From an uncultured Prevotellaceae bacterium (GTDB lineage: Bacteria; Bacteroidota; Bacteroidia; Bacteroidales; Bacteroidaceae), in NCBI GenBank assembly GCA_900315745.1, contig ONAG01000024.1, positions 1 through 48,901 on the forward strand: DNA of 48,901 nucleotides. Direction: 5' to 3'. Shown here piece by piece: positions 42,147-48,838 of the stretch. The notes beneath the pieces were generated by a model. It was given only the letters and a program-made list of their open reading frames with translations, had not been told where the DNA came from and did not search any database. A program made the translations under genes and the position numbers. Positions within the stretch are counted from its first letter, which is position 1. Each line of letters begins with the position of its first letter.

Positions 42147-43124
42147 ATGGGAACGAGGGTTTGTGTGCTGGGTGTTGGAGTCATAGGAACCACATATGCC
42201 TATGTACTGCAAAAGGCGGGCTATGAGGTCTTCCATCTTGTGAGAGACCATAAGGTGTTGACTCTGCCGAGCGAACTGCCTGTTCATCTGCTTGATGGCA
42301 GGGACAATCCCAATGGTGAGGAACGCGATGATGTCTATCACATCTCACTCGCAGAGACGGATGCCACCTACGATTTCATCTTCGTCAGCGTGGCCAGCGG
42401 AGCTTTGGAACAGGCTGTCCATACTATCAAGCAGAAGCGTGTCAAGGGCACGCTGGTCTTTTTTTGCAATATATGGAATGATAGGATGGAAATCGAGAGA
42501 ATGGCGGGAGACTATCCCTATATCCTAGCCTTTCCTACAGCGGGTGGATGCATGGAAAACCACGGACTCAACTGCGTCCTGTTCGACCATGTCATGCTTG
42601 AGCGTATGGAAAACAGCCATATCCCTAATTACGCAGAATTGGTCTCCATGCTGGGAAGGGCAGGTGTCAAGACCGAATCCCCATACGATATGCTGGAATG
42701 GATATGGATACACATGGCCGTCAATGCCGGGGTCACTTCTACGGCAGCAAGAAAAGGGGATGTCGGCAATCCCAAGCGACTTGCCATTGAGCTGATGGGT
42801 GACTCAAGAGCACTCGCCCAGGCCGTGAGATGTATCCGGGAAACATTGAAGGTGGTGGAAGCAAGAGGCGTGGTAATGAAAAACTACAGGAACGAGATCC
42901 TGCCGTACAAAACACCCGCATTCATTGCCGGTATGATGATGAAAAGACTGTTTGCCAAAGACAAACTCGCATCAAGAATCATGACTCTGCACAACGATGT
43001 CCAGGACATGCTGTATGGATGCAGATGTGTCTATGAAGAAGGGAAAAGACGCAATCTTTCTCTTCCAATTTTTTATGAAAATATAGAGAATGTTTTCTCC
43101 TTGAATAAAGGAAGAAATGGCTGA
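42147..43124 (+). CDS. Ketopantoate-reductase-like oxidoreductase
   Basis: A 325-residue protein beginning GTRVCVLGVGVIGTTYAYVL, a Rossmann GxGxxG that fits ApbA/PanE (2-dehydropantoate 2-reductase) N-terminal domains. FIFVSVASGALEQAV and FCNIWNDRMEIERM continue this fold, and a helical C-terminal domain follows. It differs from core PanE, so it may act on another keto acid. The start is taken at 42147; the frame is open to 42084, overlapping the Nudix stop. Confidence 0.65.
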   Translation: MGTRVCVLGVGVIGTTYAYVLQKAGYEVFHLVRDHKVLTLPSELPVHLLDGRDNPNGEERDDVYHISLAETDATYDFIFVSVASGALEQAVHTIKQKRVKGTLVFFCNIWNDRMEIERMAGDYPYILAFPTAGGCMENHGLNCVLFDHVMLERMENSHIPNYAELVSMLGRAGVKTESPYDMLEWIWIHMAVNAGVTSTAARKGDVGNPKRLAIELMGDSRALAQAVRCIRETLKVVEARGVVMKNYRNEILPYKTPAFIAGMMMKRLFAKDKLASRIMTLHNDVQDMLYGCRCVYEEGKRRNLSLPIFYENIENVFSLNKGRNG

Positions 43125-43151
43125 ATACCAAACTGGCAATATAATATAATA

Positions 43152-43762
43152 ATGGATAATATGAAAAAGATTTTGTTCGCATTAGCAGCACTGCTGTCAC
43201 TGGCAGCCTGCAACAGCAACGAGCCTGCCCCCGCAACAGACGGCAAGGCCATCGTGGAGAGCATCATGACACGCACCAGCATCCGTGAATATACGGATCA
43301 GACCGTCAGTGCCGACACCGTCGAGACACTGCTCCGGGCTGGCATGGCGGCACCGTCCGCCGTCAACAAGCAGCCCTGGCATTTCATCGTCGTGAACAAG
43401 AAGGAGAAACTGATGGAACTGGCATCCACCAATCCCTATGCCAAGATGCTGGAGAAGGCCCCGCTGGCCATCGTTGTCTGCGGCGACATGTCGAAGGCCC
43501 TTGAGGGAGATGCCCGCGCTGCTCCGCTGCCACGGAGAACATCCTGCTGGCTGCCCATGCCCTCGGACTCGGTGCCGTATGGACTGGGCTCTATCCCAAC
43601 ATGGAACGCGTGAACGCCGTCAGCGAGGTGCTGAATCTGACCGACAACATCATTCCCCTTTGCACTATCGTCATCGGTTATCCCGCCGAGCAGCCACAGC
43701 CGAAGGACAAGTGGAACCCAGACAACGTGTCCTACAATGAGTGTGGGGGCAAAGCAGAGTAA
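43152..43762 (+). pseudogene. Nitroreductase-family lipoprotein, frameshifted by an internal deletion
   Basis: MKKILFALAALLSLAAC is a lipoprotein signal, followed by a nitroreductase start (RTSIREYTDQTVSADTVETL...AAPSAVNKQPWHFIVV). After VVCGDMSKALEGDAR (near 43520) the frame is lost: the next bases read CSAATENILLAAHALGLGAVW in another frame, continuing to YNECGGKAE and a stop at 43762. Family members have about six residues (such as EFWVQD) between these parts. The sequence is best explained by a ~16-nt deletion. The product is probably inactive, giving a 153-residue truncated ORF. Confidence 0.8.
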
Positions 43763-43782
43763 AAGGAAAAACAACAAATAAG

Positions 43783-44638
43783 ATGAGCAAGTCTTTTTTA
43801 CGGAACATACGAATAGTTCTTGCCATATTCACCATGCTCCAGTATGGCATCATGCCCAGCGTACGGACAGGGTCCGACAAAGGAGATGATTGAAAAGGCA
43901 GGGGTGATAACGGAAGCACTTGACAGCATCTGTATCGAAGGATACAACCTGTATGTCGCTGAGTATGTCAACTGGGTGTCATCCGACTCCTTGCTGGCTC
44001 ATTACCGTGTTGATGAGATAGGAAGCAGTTTTATTTGGCAACCTACAAACGATACCTGGAGAGTCGTTTTCATGGACAAGGAGCAGAAAAACTGCATTTT
44101 CGAATTCCGATACGACCTCAACAGCAAGGAACAGACCGTCTCCTACGATTCGAGACCCATCTCGGAGAATGAAAGAGGAATATTGGAAAAGAAAAACCTC
44201 ATGCTTAAAAATGCCATTGAGCAATACGGCGACAGCCTGCGTTACAACCCTGACTACGGCCGCCCGAACTTTGACTTCGTCCGTATCGATGCCAATACCA
44301 CCCGTATGTACATGCTGCAAGGCGTGGAGCGTTCCGGCATCATCCCTTTCGGTAATGACTTCAGCTTTGACTTTGACAATGAATGCAACGTAAAAGCATT
44401 CCGGCGGTATCATCGTTCGTTCATACCCATCTCCAATGAAGGCGAGACGGCATTCCATTCTCATTTGAAGGACAATCCGTATATCACTCCGACAGATATC
44501 TGCAACTTCTTGCTCTATCATGGGAACATGAAGGAGACAGCCGTGCTCAGCACCGCCCTGGACGGCTATATCTTTTACAATGCTGAGACCCACACAGCCA
44601 CGTTCGTCCATGAAATTAAGGACAAGAAGAAAGAGTAG
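43783..44638 (+). pseudogene. Exported protein with a single-base frameshift in its signal peptide
   Basis: From the ATG at 43783 the frame encodes a good signal peptide (MSKSFLRNIRIVLAIFTMLQ) but stops after 36 codons. A second frame, from ...AYGQGPTKEMIEKAG on, runs 260 residues to 44638. Removing one C from the CCC at 43855-43857 would join them as IMPAYGQGP with a plausible cleavage site. The remaining protein is acidic and beta-rich with no recognised family. Either the gene is inactivated, translated from an internal start (43844 or the TTG at 43820), or the extra C is a sequencing error. Confidence 0.65.
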
Positions 44639-44693
44639 GAATGATAATATGATATGGCTATGTTTGGAAACAAGTTAAGAGGCAGTTTGGAAA

Positions 44694-44933
44694 ATGATCG
44701 ACTTTGATGCTATCTGGCGGTTTCAGGACGAGGTGAGGACTTGTGTCAATGCCACTTTTGGTGACTGCATCTGGAACCTGAATTACAACCCGGCCCGGCA
44801 GTGCATAGAACTGGAGCTGGAACGTCATCTTGATGACGAGGAACAGGCAATGCTGACGAGCCAGCTCACCATTCCCGCCGACTACGACGGAGAAGGTGCC
44901 AGTGGGTCGATGTTCGTGATTTATCCCTGGTAA
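44694..44933 (+). CDS. Small hypothetical protein
   Basis: A 79-residue acidic protein (FDAIWRFQDEVRTCVNATFGD, ELERHLDDEEQAMLTSQLTIP). No family, no signal. It stands 55 bp after the frameshifted gene. The coding impression rests on even composition and length only. Confidence 0.5.
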   Translation: MIDFDAIWRFQDEVRTCVNATFGDCIWNLNYNPARQCIELELERHLDDEEQAMLTSQLTIPADYDGEGASGSMFVIYPW

Positions 44934-45011
44934 ACCGGCATTTTGCGTCAGTTTAGGCAGATTTTTCTCATTTTTCTCCCATCTACGCAAAAAGGTTTCG
45001 TTCGGTTTTCG

Positions 45012-45019
45012 TATATTTG
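45012..45019 (+). promoter_or_regulatory. -7 element of the structured RNA at 45.0 kb
   Basis: TATATTTG followed by C fits TAnnTTTG. The -33 region is T/G-rich without a clear motif. Confidence 0.55.
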
Positions 45020-45060
45020 CAGCCGATTTATAGTCATTTCAATAAAGAATCCTATACGGT

Positions 45061-45216
45061 ATGAGACTTTATATATACACATCACAACCGTCCGTTCAGA
45101 GCTATCGACCCTTTGAACGGAGTTATTATGTGCATACATATTGCCCATCCACATATACAGCCGGTATAGGATTACCACGTCAGCCCGAGCATAGTTATTT
45201 CTTCTTTGCATCATAG
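45061..45216 (+). CDS. Possible 51-residue ORF inside the structured RNA
   Basis: ATG at 45061 to TAG at 45214-45216 encodes a Tyr/Ser/His-rich peptide (MRLYIYTSQPSVQSYRPFER...). It spans exactly the paired regions of the RNA, so codon content is shaped by base pairing. It is more likely chance, or a leader peptide, than a stable protein. Confidence 0.2.
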   Translation: MRLYIYTSQPSVQSYRPFERSYYVHTYCPSTYTAGIGLPRQPEHSYFFFAS

Positions 45217-45245
45217 GATGTATTGAACGAGAAAGAGATAAAGCG

Positions 45246-45287
45246 ATAGTTGGAATATCCTTACCGGGAATTTCCAACTATTTTTTT
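45246..45287 (+). terminator. Strong intrinsic terminator of the RNA unit
   Basis: ATAGTTGGAA (45246-45255) pairs perfectly with TTCCAACTAT (45272-45281), with TTTTTTT following. It lies 32 bp before the start of the next gene, so the RNA is probably not its leader unless it is read through. Confidence 0.85.
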
Positions 45288-45318
45288 ATCATCAAACTTA
45301 TCAAATGGAGAATAAACC

Positions 45319-45732
45319 ATGCCAGCGAATAAGAATGCCCTAATCAGGTACAAGACAATTGACAGATGCCTTAGAAACAGATACAGGAGATGGACCATCG
45401 ATGACCTCGTGGATGCCTGCTGTGACGCCCTACTAGATATGGAGGGCATTACAAAGGGCGTGTGCGCCAGGACCGTGCAAATGGACATTCAGATCATGAG
45501 GTCTGACAAACTGGGCTACAACGCACCTATTGTAGTATACGACAAGATCTACTACACATACGCAGACCCTGGCTACTCCATCACGGAGATGCCGTTGTCT
45601 ATGGATGACTGCAAGCTCATCAAGGAGGCCATCACCTTGCTTGGAGACAAGGACAACCTTGACACAGTCAGGACGATGAAAGTCCTTGCGAAAGTAAAGA
45701 CCAGGCTGACATCCATCCTGAACTTCGTATAA
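45319..45732 (+). CDS. HTH transcriptional regulator, N-terminal part of WYL type
   Basis: A 137-residue protein with a winged-helix start (RYKTIDRCLRNRYRRWTIDDLVDACCDAL, RTVQMDIQIMRSDKLGYNAP) and a short C-terminal linker (PLSMDDCKLIKEAITLLG...). It resembles the first third of WYL-domain regulators, which usually have about 300 residues; the WYL sensor is missing. The stop is followed by a clear terminator, so the short form may be genuine. It could bind DNA and compete with a full-length regulator elsewhere. Confidence 0.7.
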   Translation: MPANKNALIRYKTIDRCLRNRYRRWTIDDLVDACCDALLDMEGITKGVCARTVQMDIQIMRSDKLGYNAPIVVYDKIYYTYADPGYSITEMPLSMDDCKLIKEAITLLGDKDNLDTVRTMKVLAKVKTRLTSILNFV

Positions 45733-45734
45733 GT

Positions 45735-45778
45735 AAAGGCTTCTTTTCGGACAATTTGTCTGAAAGGAAGCCTTTTTG
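45735..45778 (+). terminator. Intrinsic terminator after the regulator gene
   Basis: AAAGGCTTC (45735-45743) pairs with GAAGCCTTT (45767-45775) with an inner CGGACA/TGTCTG pairing, and TTTTT follows. It ends where the convergent tRNA array begins. Confidence 0.8.
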
Positions 45779-45852
45779 TCTGGATAGCGAGACTCGAACT
45801 CACTCCTCAAACTCCCAAAGTTCGAATGCTAACCATTAAACACCATATCCAG
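45779..45852 (-). tRNA. tRNA-Pro (TGG)
   Basis: 74 nt. Acceptor CTGGATA/TATCCAG is perfect; anticodon stem CGAAC/GTTTG with loop TTTGGGA gives TGG; T arm GTGAG-TTCGAGT-CTCGC. The D stem GTGT/GCAT uses two wobble pairs. No encoded CCA. Last gene of a leftward array of 13. Confidence 0.85.
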
Positions 45853-45864
45853 AAGTTATACTTG

Positions 45865-45936
45865 TGACCCGAGAGAATCGAACACCCGATGTGACAATCG
45901 GAACGTTATATCCTAATCCTGCTTGGCTGACGGGTC
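45865..45936 (-). tRNA. tRNA-like, Asp (GTC), degenerate
   Basis: 72 nt. GACCCG/CGGGTC can form the acceptor (6 bp), and TCCGA/TCGGG an anticodon stem with the 8-nt loop TTGTCACA (GTC). The T arm has a mismatch and lacks about two nucleotides. It is likely a decaying gene or an unusual tRNA that a standard scan would score low. Confidence 0.5.
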
Positions 45937-45939
45937 TAG

Positions 45940-46011
45940 AGCTTCAAGTAGGGATCGAACCTACGACCTGCTCATTACAAGTGAGCCGCACTACCACTGT
46001 GCTATTGAAGC
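45940..46011 (-). tRNA. tRNA-Thr (TGT)
   Basis: 72 nt. Acceptor GCTTCAA/TTGAAGC perfect, D stem GCAC/GTGC, anticodon stem GCTCA/TGAGC with loop CTTGTAA (TGT), T stem GTAGG/CCTAC. Only 3 bp from its downstream neighbour. Confidence 0.9.
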
Positions 46012-46017
46012 ATTCTG

Positions 46018-46090
46018 TAGTCGGTATGAGGTTCGAACTCATGCAAGCAGATTGAAAATCTGCTATCCTAACCAATTAGATCAACCGACC
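46018..46090 (-). tRNA. tRNA-Glu (TTC)
   Basis: 73 nt. Acceptor GGTCGGT/ACCGACT (first pair G-T), D stem ATCT/GGAT, anticodon stem GCAGA/TCTGC with loop TTTTCAA (TTC), T stem ATGAG/CTCAT. Confidence 0.9.
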
Positions 46091-46102
46091 ATAAAAATGT
46101 CG

Positions 46103-46176
46103 CAGTCGGTATGAGATTCGAACTCGTATGGGCAGATTGAGAATCTGCTATCCTGTTCCATTTAGATGAACCGACC
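46103..46176 (-). tRNA. tRNA-Glu (CTC)
   Basis: 74 nt. Close relative of the Glu-TTC gene but the anticodon loop is TTCTCAA (CTC). One mismatch in the T stem (ACGAG/CTCAT). It would read GAG codons, which are abundant in this element. The 81 bp upstream (46177-46257) contain GGTCGGTTGA, a fragment of a third Glu-like tRNA. Confidence 0.85.
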
Positions 46177-46257
46177 AAGCAGCGAGAGCAGAGCCGAACT
46201 TGTTCGAGCTATGCCGAGTCGCGAGGAAGGAAGACGGTAGTCAACCGACCGTATGAG

Positions 46258-46331
46258 GGAGTCTGGCAGGAATCGAACCTGTGTAAACAAGTGCCACAAA
46301 CTTGCGCCTAAGCCACTCGGCCACAGACTCC
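46258..46331 (-). tRNA. tRNA-His (GTG)
   Basis: 74 nt including the extra 5' G(-1), paired with C73. Acceptor GAGTCTG/CAGACTC perfect, anticodon stem CAAGT/ACTTG with loop TTGTGGC (GTG). First T-stem pair is A-C. Confidence 0.88.
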
Positions 46332-46337
46332 ATATGG

Positions 46338-46409
46338 TTGCTCCAGATGGGCTTGAACCACCTCTTGCAGATTCAAAATCTGCCGTGCTGACCATTACAC
46401 CATGGGGCA
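46338..46409 (-). tRNA. tRNA-Gln (TTG)
   Basis: 72 nt. Acceptor TGCCCCA/TGGAGCA (one C-A mismatch), D stem GTGT/GCAC, anticodon stem GCAGA/TCTGC with loop TTTTGAA (TTG), T arm GGTGG-TTCAAGC-CCATC with one wobble. CCA follows the discriminator, possibly by chance. The 85-bp gap to the Tyr gene carries the hairpin GTCGGGC/GCCCGAC. Confidence 0.88.
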
Positions 46410-46494
46410 TTATTTGTCGGGCTTTGCCCGACTATTTCTCGCTATGGCATAGTTGATGCAAGCATCACTCTGCTCATTTGGCTTATTGAAATAG

Positions 46495-46577
46495 TTCGGA
46501 AGGTAGGATTCGAACCTACGAAGTCAAAAGACAACGGATTTACAGTCCGCCCTCGTTAACCGCTGGAGCACTTCCGA
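46495..46577 (-). tRNA. tRNA-Tyr (GTA)
   Basis: 83 nt, class II with a long variable arm (TGTCTTTTGACTTC region). Acceptor TCGGAAG/CTTCCGA perfect, anticodon stem GCGGA/TCCGT with loop CTGTAAA (GTA), T stem GTAGG/CCTAC. Confidence 0.9.
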
Positions 46578-46586
46578 GTTTTATTG

Positions 46587-46660
46587 TGGAGCCTCGTGGA
46601 GTTGAACCACGAAAGCAGATTTTCAGTCTTGCGCATACACCTAACGTCTGCCAAAGCTCC
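46587..46660 (-). tRNA. tRNA-Phe (GAA), with a bulged anticodon stem
   Basis: 74 nt. Acceptor GGAGCTT/AGGCTCC, T stem CGTGG/CCACG. The anticodon loop CTGAAAA (GAA) sits on GC-A-AGA/TCTGC, which needs a bulged A in the stem. The D loop is unusually long. Either a divergent functional tRNA or one starting to decay. Confidence 0.75.
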
Positions 46661-46668
46661 TTGCCATG

Positions 46669-46739
46669 TTGCCCTAGACGGATTTGAACCACCACTTGCA
46701 GATCCAGAATCTGCCGTGCTGCCATTACACCATGGGGCA
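46669..46739 (-). tRNA. tRNA-Gln (CTG)
   Basis: 71 nt. Near copy of the Gln-TTG gene; anticodon loop TTCTGGA (CTG). Acceptor TGCCCCA/TAGGGCA with one mismatch. It would read CAG codons, which are common in the plasmid-type genes here. Confidence 0.88.
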
Positions 46740-46745
46740 ATGTAG

Positions 46746-46831
46746 CGGAGACTAAAGGATTCGAACCTTTGAGACGTTTCCGTCTGTCGGTTTTCAAGAC
46801 CGGTGCAATAAGCCAACTCTGCCAAGTCTCC
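46746..46831 (-). tRNA. tRNA-Ser (TGA)
   Basis: 86 nt, class II. Acceptor GGAGACT/AGTCTCC perfect, discriminator G, anticodon loop CTTGAAA (TGA), long variable arm AGACGGAAACGTCT, T stem AAAGG/CCTTT. Confidence 0.9.
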
Positions 46832-46838
46832 AGTTTCG

Positions 46839-46912
46839 TGACTCGTGGAAGATTCGAACTCCCGACACCGACGTTCGTAGCGTCGTGCTCTGTCCAACTG
46901 AGCTAACGAGCC
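46839..46912 (-). tRNA. tRNA-Arg (ACG)
   Basis: 74 nt. Acceptor GGCTCGT/ACGAGTC with one G-T pair, D arm GCTC-AGTTGGACA-GAGC, anticodon stem CGACG/CGTCG with loop CTACGAA (ACG), T stem GGGAG/CTTCC. A34 implies deamination to inosine. Confidence 0.9.
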
Positions 46913-46920
46913 ATGTTTTG

Positions 46921-47006
46921 CGGAAGCAGGAGGATTCGAACCTCCGGAACCTGGACGGTTCAACACGTTAGCAGTGTGCCGCTTTAGACCTCTCAGCCAT
47001 ACTTCC
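46921..47006 (-). tRNA. tRNA-Ser (GCT)
   Basis: 86 nt, class II. Acceptor GGAAGTA/TGCTTCC, anticodon loop CTGCTAA (GCT) with an A-C at the base of the loop, long variable arm and T stem GGAGG/CCTCC. First gene of the array; a -7 element lies about 17 bp upstream. Confidence 0.85.
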
Positions 47007-47022
47007 TTATTGTTTTCGCTTG

Positions 47023-47030
47023 CAAAGTTA
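47023..47030 (-). promoter_or_regulatory. -7 element of the tRNA array
   Basis: TAACTTTG on the minus strand, directly upstream of the first tRNA. No clear -33. The array then reads through 13 tRNAs with gaps mostly of 3-13 bp, consistent with one precursor transcript. Confidence 0.55.
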
Positions 47031-47132
47031 TGATGGCCAGATGAAGCCTTTTTTCGTGCAAGGAATAAAAATGATAGAATGTGTCATTTTTCCCCATTTT
47101 GGCATGAAATCACCATCAAAAACATGGCCGCA

Positions 47133-47166
47133 CAAAAAGGGAGCAGCCCCGTATGAAGCTGCTCCC
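47133..47166 (-). terminator. Intrinsic terminator of the Hsp20 gene
   Basis: On the minus strand GGGAGCAG and CTGCTCCC (8 bp) are followed by TTTTTGTG, 27 bp after the Hsp20 stop codon. It separates the chaperone gene from the tRNA array downstream. Confidence 0.85.
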
Positions 47167-47192
47167 AATGCTTGCTGATCTATTTCTTGATG

Positions 47193-47621
47193 CTATGAAA
47201 TCTCGATGGCCTTGGCCTCTTTCTTCTCCTCTTTCTTCACCTTTGGCAGGGTGACGGTCAGGATGCCGTTCTCCACCTTGGCTGCGATACCTTCCTTGTC
47301 CACATCCTCCGGCAGCGTGTAGTTCTGCTCGTAGTTCGAGTAGCTGAACTCGCGGCGCAGATAGTGATGCTTCTTGTCCTCATCCTTGTGCTCCATCTTG
47401 TTCTCGATGACGATGCAGAGGTTGCCGTCGTCGTTGATGCTCACACGGCAATATTCCTTCTTGATGCCCGGAGCGGCCAGCTCCATCGTGTAGGCACTCT
47501 CATCTTCCTTCACATTTACGGCAGGTGCTGTAGTGTTGACGCGAGGCATAAAATCGTTGTTAAAGAAATCTTCGAACACAGTAGGCAGCCAGCCATTTGT
47601 TCTCATCAAACTTGTCAACAT
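47193..47621 (-). CDS. hsp20: Small heat shock protein, Hsp20/alpha-crystallin family
   Basis: A 142-residue sHsp. The alpha-crystallin domain covers about residues 35-130: VNVKEDESAYTMELAAPGIK, RVSINDDGNLCIVIENKME, and the core ending VENGILTVTLPKV with the GxLxxxxP-like motif. The C-terminal tail is Lys/Glu-rich. It holds unfolding proteins as an oligomer. The ATG at 47621 is chosen because GGAGG lies 8 nt upstream, one of the clearest ribosome-binding sites in the window; the frame extends to 47636. Confidence 0.92.
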   Translation of the reverse strand: MLTSLMRTNGWLPTVFEDFFNNDFMPRVNTTAPAVNVKEDESAYTMELAAPGIKKEYCRVSINDDGNLCIVIENKMEHKDEDKKHHYLRREFSYSNYEQNYTLPEDVDKEGIAAKVENGILTVTLPKVKKEEKKEAKAIEIS

Positions 47622-47870
47622 AATCTTTACCTCCAAATTATATTTTAGTTATACGATGTTGTTTGGGATACCTTGGATAACTCCTTGGCTCTCACCCTAT
47701 TTCTTGCAACAAACGTGCCATTGACCCAAAAGTGACAAGATGTCATTTGCCCTTGACAAAATGGCAAGGTCTGGCATGCTTTCGCATACGAAAAGGTCGG
47801 CATGAAAACGTGTTCAATACTAGCAAAAGTAGGCTTGAAAATGTGCTTCTTGTCACGTCCATGCGTGTTC
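47622..47870. other. Intergenic stretch between Hsp20 and leader copy C
   Basis: About 250 bp that holds the 5' region of the Hsp20 gene and no supported gene. TGCCATTGACC, GTGACAAGATG and GCATGAAAACGTG contain short repeats, with no clear operator. Confidence 0.35.
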
Positions 47871-48076
47871 ATTACTTCGCAAAGATAAATGGCAGCCCGC
47901 TCCCGCCGTCGGCTTTCACGGCAATTTTCCTTTCCCTGTCGGCTGCCTTTGGCAGACAAAAATTTCCGCAAACCTTCCGAATGGCTTGCGCTCGCTGCCA
48001 TCTTTTGGGGCGGCGTAATAACAACTCCTGGACGCAAGAGCTGCAAAGCGCAGCAAAGCCGAAAGGGAAATAAACA
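47871..48076 (+). repeat. 205-bp conserved leader element, copy C
   Basis: Third copy. It begins ATTACTTCGCAAAGATAA and has the hairpin CTGCC-TTT-GGCAG, so the loop differs from copies A and B while the stem is kept. It continues TTTCCGCAAACCTTCCGAATG, TGCCATCTTTTGG, GGCGTAATAACAAC and ends GAAAGGGAAATAAACA, 8 bp before the start at 48085. Confidence 0.75.
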
Positions 48077-48084
48077 TCGGGAAT

Positions 48085-48660
48085 ATGAAAACAAAAGAAC
48101 AACTTGACCAGCTATCCGCCATGATTGGCGAGGCTATCCGCAACTATCATCGGGCGGTGGAGGAAAACCTCCTTGAACTTGGGCATCCTGTGAGCGTTCA
48201 GGATACCTACAATGTGGATGTGAGGGGAATCACCCTGGGCATCATGAGCGACAACCGGGTCGTCACCGGTGTCTTTGACCAAATCAGATGCTGCAGGAAC
48301 GACAACATCGAGGTGCATTGCACCTCATGGGATTATGGCAAGACAGACGAGTGGGTGCACCTCTCCGCCCTTGGGGAGGCGGGAGACTATGTGCTGGAAG
48401 CCATCCAGTGGATTGACCGTGACAAGCTGATGGAGGTGGACGGTGGCGTATGGAGCGGAACGGCCAATGAGGTCTACTCTTTCTGCTCCTCCGAAATCGC
48501 TCTCTACTTCATCCATGAGAATGGCCTCATTGAGGATTTGTTGTGGCATGAGTCCATTGATGACTTCATCGGGATACGGGGTGTCTTCGCAGTGGAGAAG
48601 ACCCAATACGAAACGGCCATCAGACAGATAGAGCAGCATGACCAGGAGATAGCCGATTGA
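48085..48660 (+). CDS. Acidic hypothetical protein behind leader copy C
   Basis: A 191-residue acidic protein (QLDQLSAMIGEAIRNYHRAV..., DYGKTDEWVHLSALGEAGDY, CSSEIALYFIHENGLIEDLL). No signal, no membrane segment, no recognised family. It ends with a Gln/Glu-rich helix (IRQIEQHDQEIAD). It is analogous in size and acidity to the genes behind leader copy B, supporting a class of accessory genes controlled by this leader. A terminator follows. Confidence 0.6.
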   Translation: MKTKEQLDQLSAMIGEAIRNYHRAVEENLLELGHPVSVQDTYNVDVRGITLGIMSDNRVVTGVFDQIRCCRNDNIEVHCTSWDYGKTDEWVHLSALGEAGDYVLEAIQWIDRDKLMEVDGGVWSGTANEVYSFCSSEIALYFIHENGLIEDLLWHESIDDFIGIRGVFAVEKTQYETAIRQIEQHDQEIAD

Positions 48661-48686
48661 CTCGACGGCGGCCGCCTTCCTTACGA

Positions 48687-48732
48687 CTCCCCGGCAAGGG
48701 GAGCCGTTTTTCGGGCGGCAAGCCGCCTATTT
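48687..48732 (+). terminator. Terminator region after the 48.1 kb gene
   Basis: CTCCCC/GGGGAG (48687-48703) is followed by CCGTTTTT, then a second hairpin GGCGGC/GCCGCC (48714-48727) is followed by TATTTTT. Together they should stop the transcript of the gene ending at 48660. Confidence 0.75.
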
Positions 48733-48838
48733 TTCCCAAAAGCAAAATGGTTATGCAATACTTTACTATATATGTGGCAAGTATTGCATTTCAGCTTTAC
48801 TGGCCGCACTTAATTACGAACCACTTTAATCATTTCTT

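Larger units (their letters stand above)
45026..45287 (+). ncRNA. Candidate structured RNA of about 260 nt with alternative helices
   Basis: A short unit with its own -7 element and a strong terminator. AATCCTATAC (45047-45056) can pair with GTATAGGATT (45164-45173), enclosing CACAT/ATGTG and the perfect inner hairpin TCCGTTCA/TGAACGGA. But TTCAATA plus ATCCTAT (45039-45056) can instead pair with ATAGGAT plus TATTGAA (45213-45227), so the two helices exclude each other. This is rod-like, as in 6S RNA, or switch-like. A 51-codon ORF (45061-45216) overlaps it. Confidence 0.55.

Noticed and set aside
45864-46456. ORFs overlapping the tRNA array
   Set aside because: The sequence folds into tRNAs; the peptides are translations of tRNA arms (for example repeated GSNP and FESA patterns).
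8110-47030. Element as a complete integrative conjugative element
   Set aside because: No integrase, coupling protein or type IV secretion genes and no att repeats were seen; mobilisable plasmid or partial view is safer.
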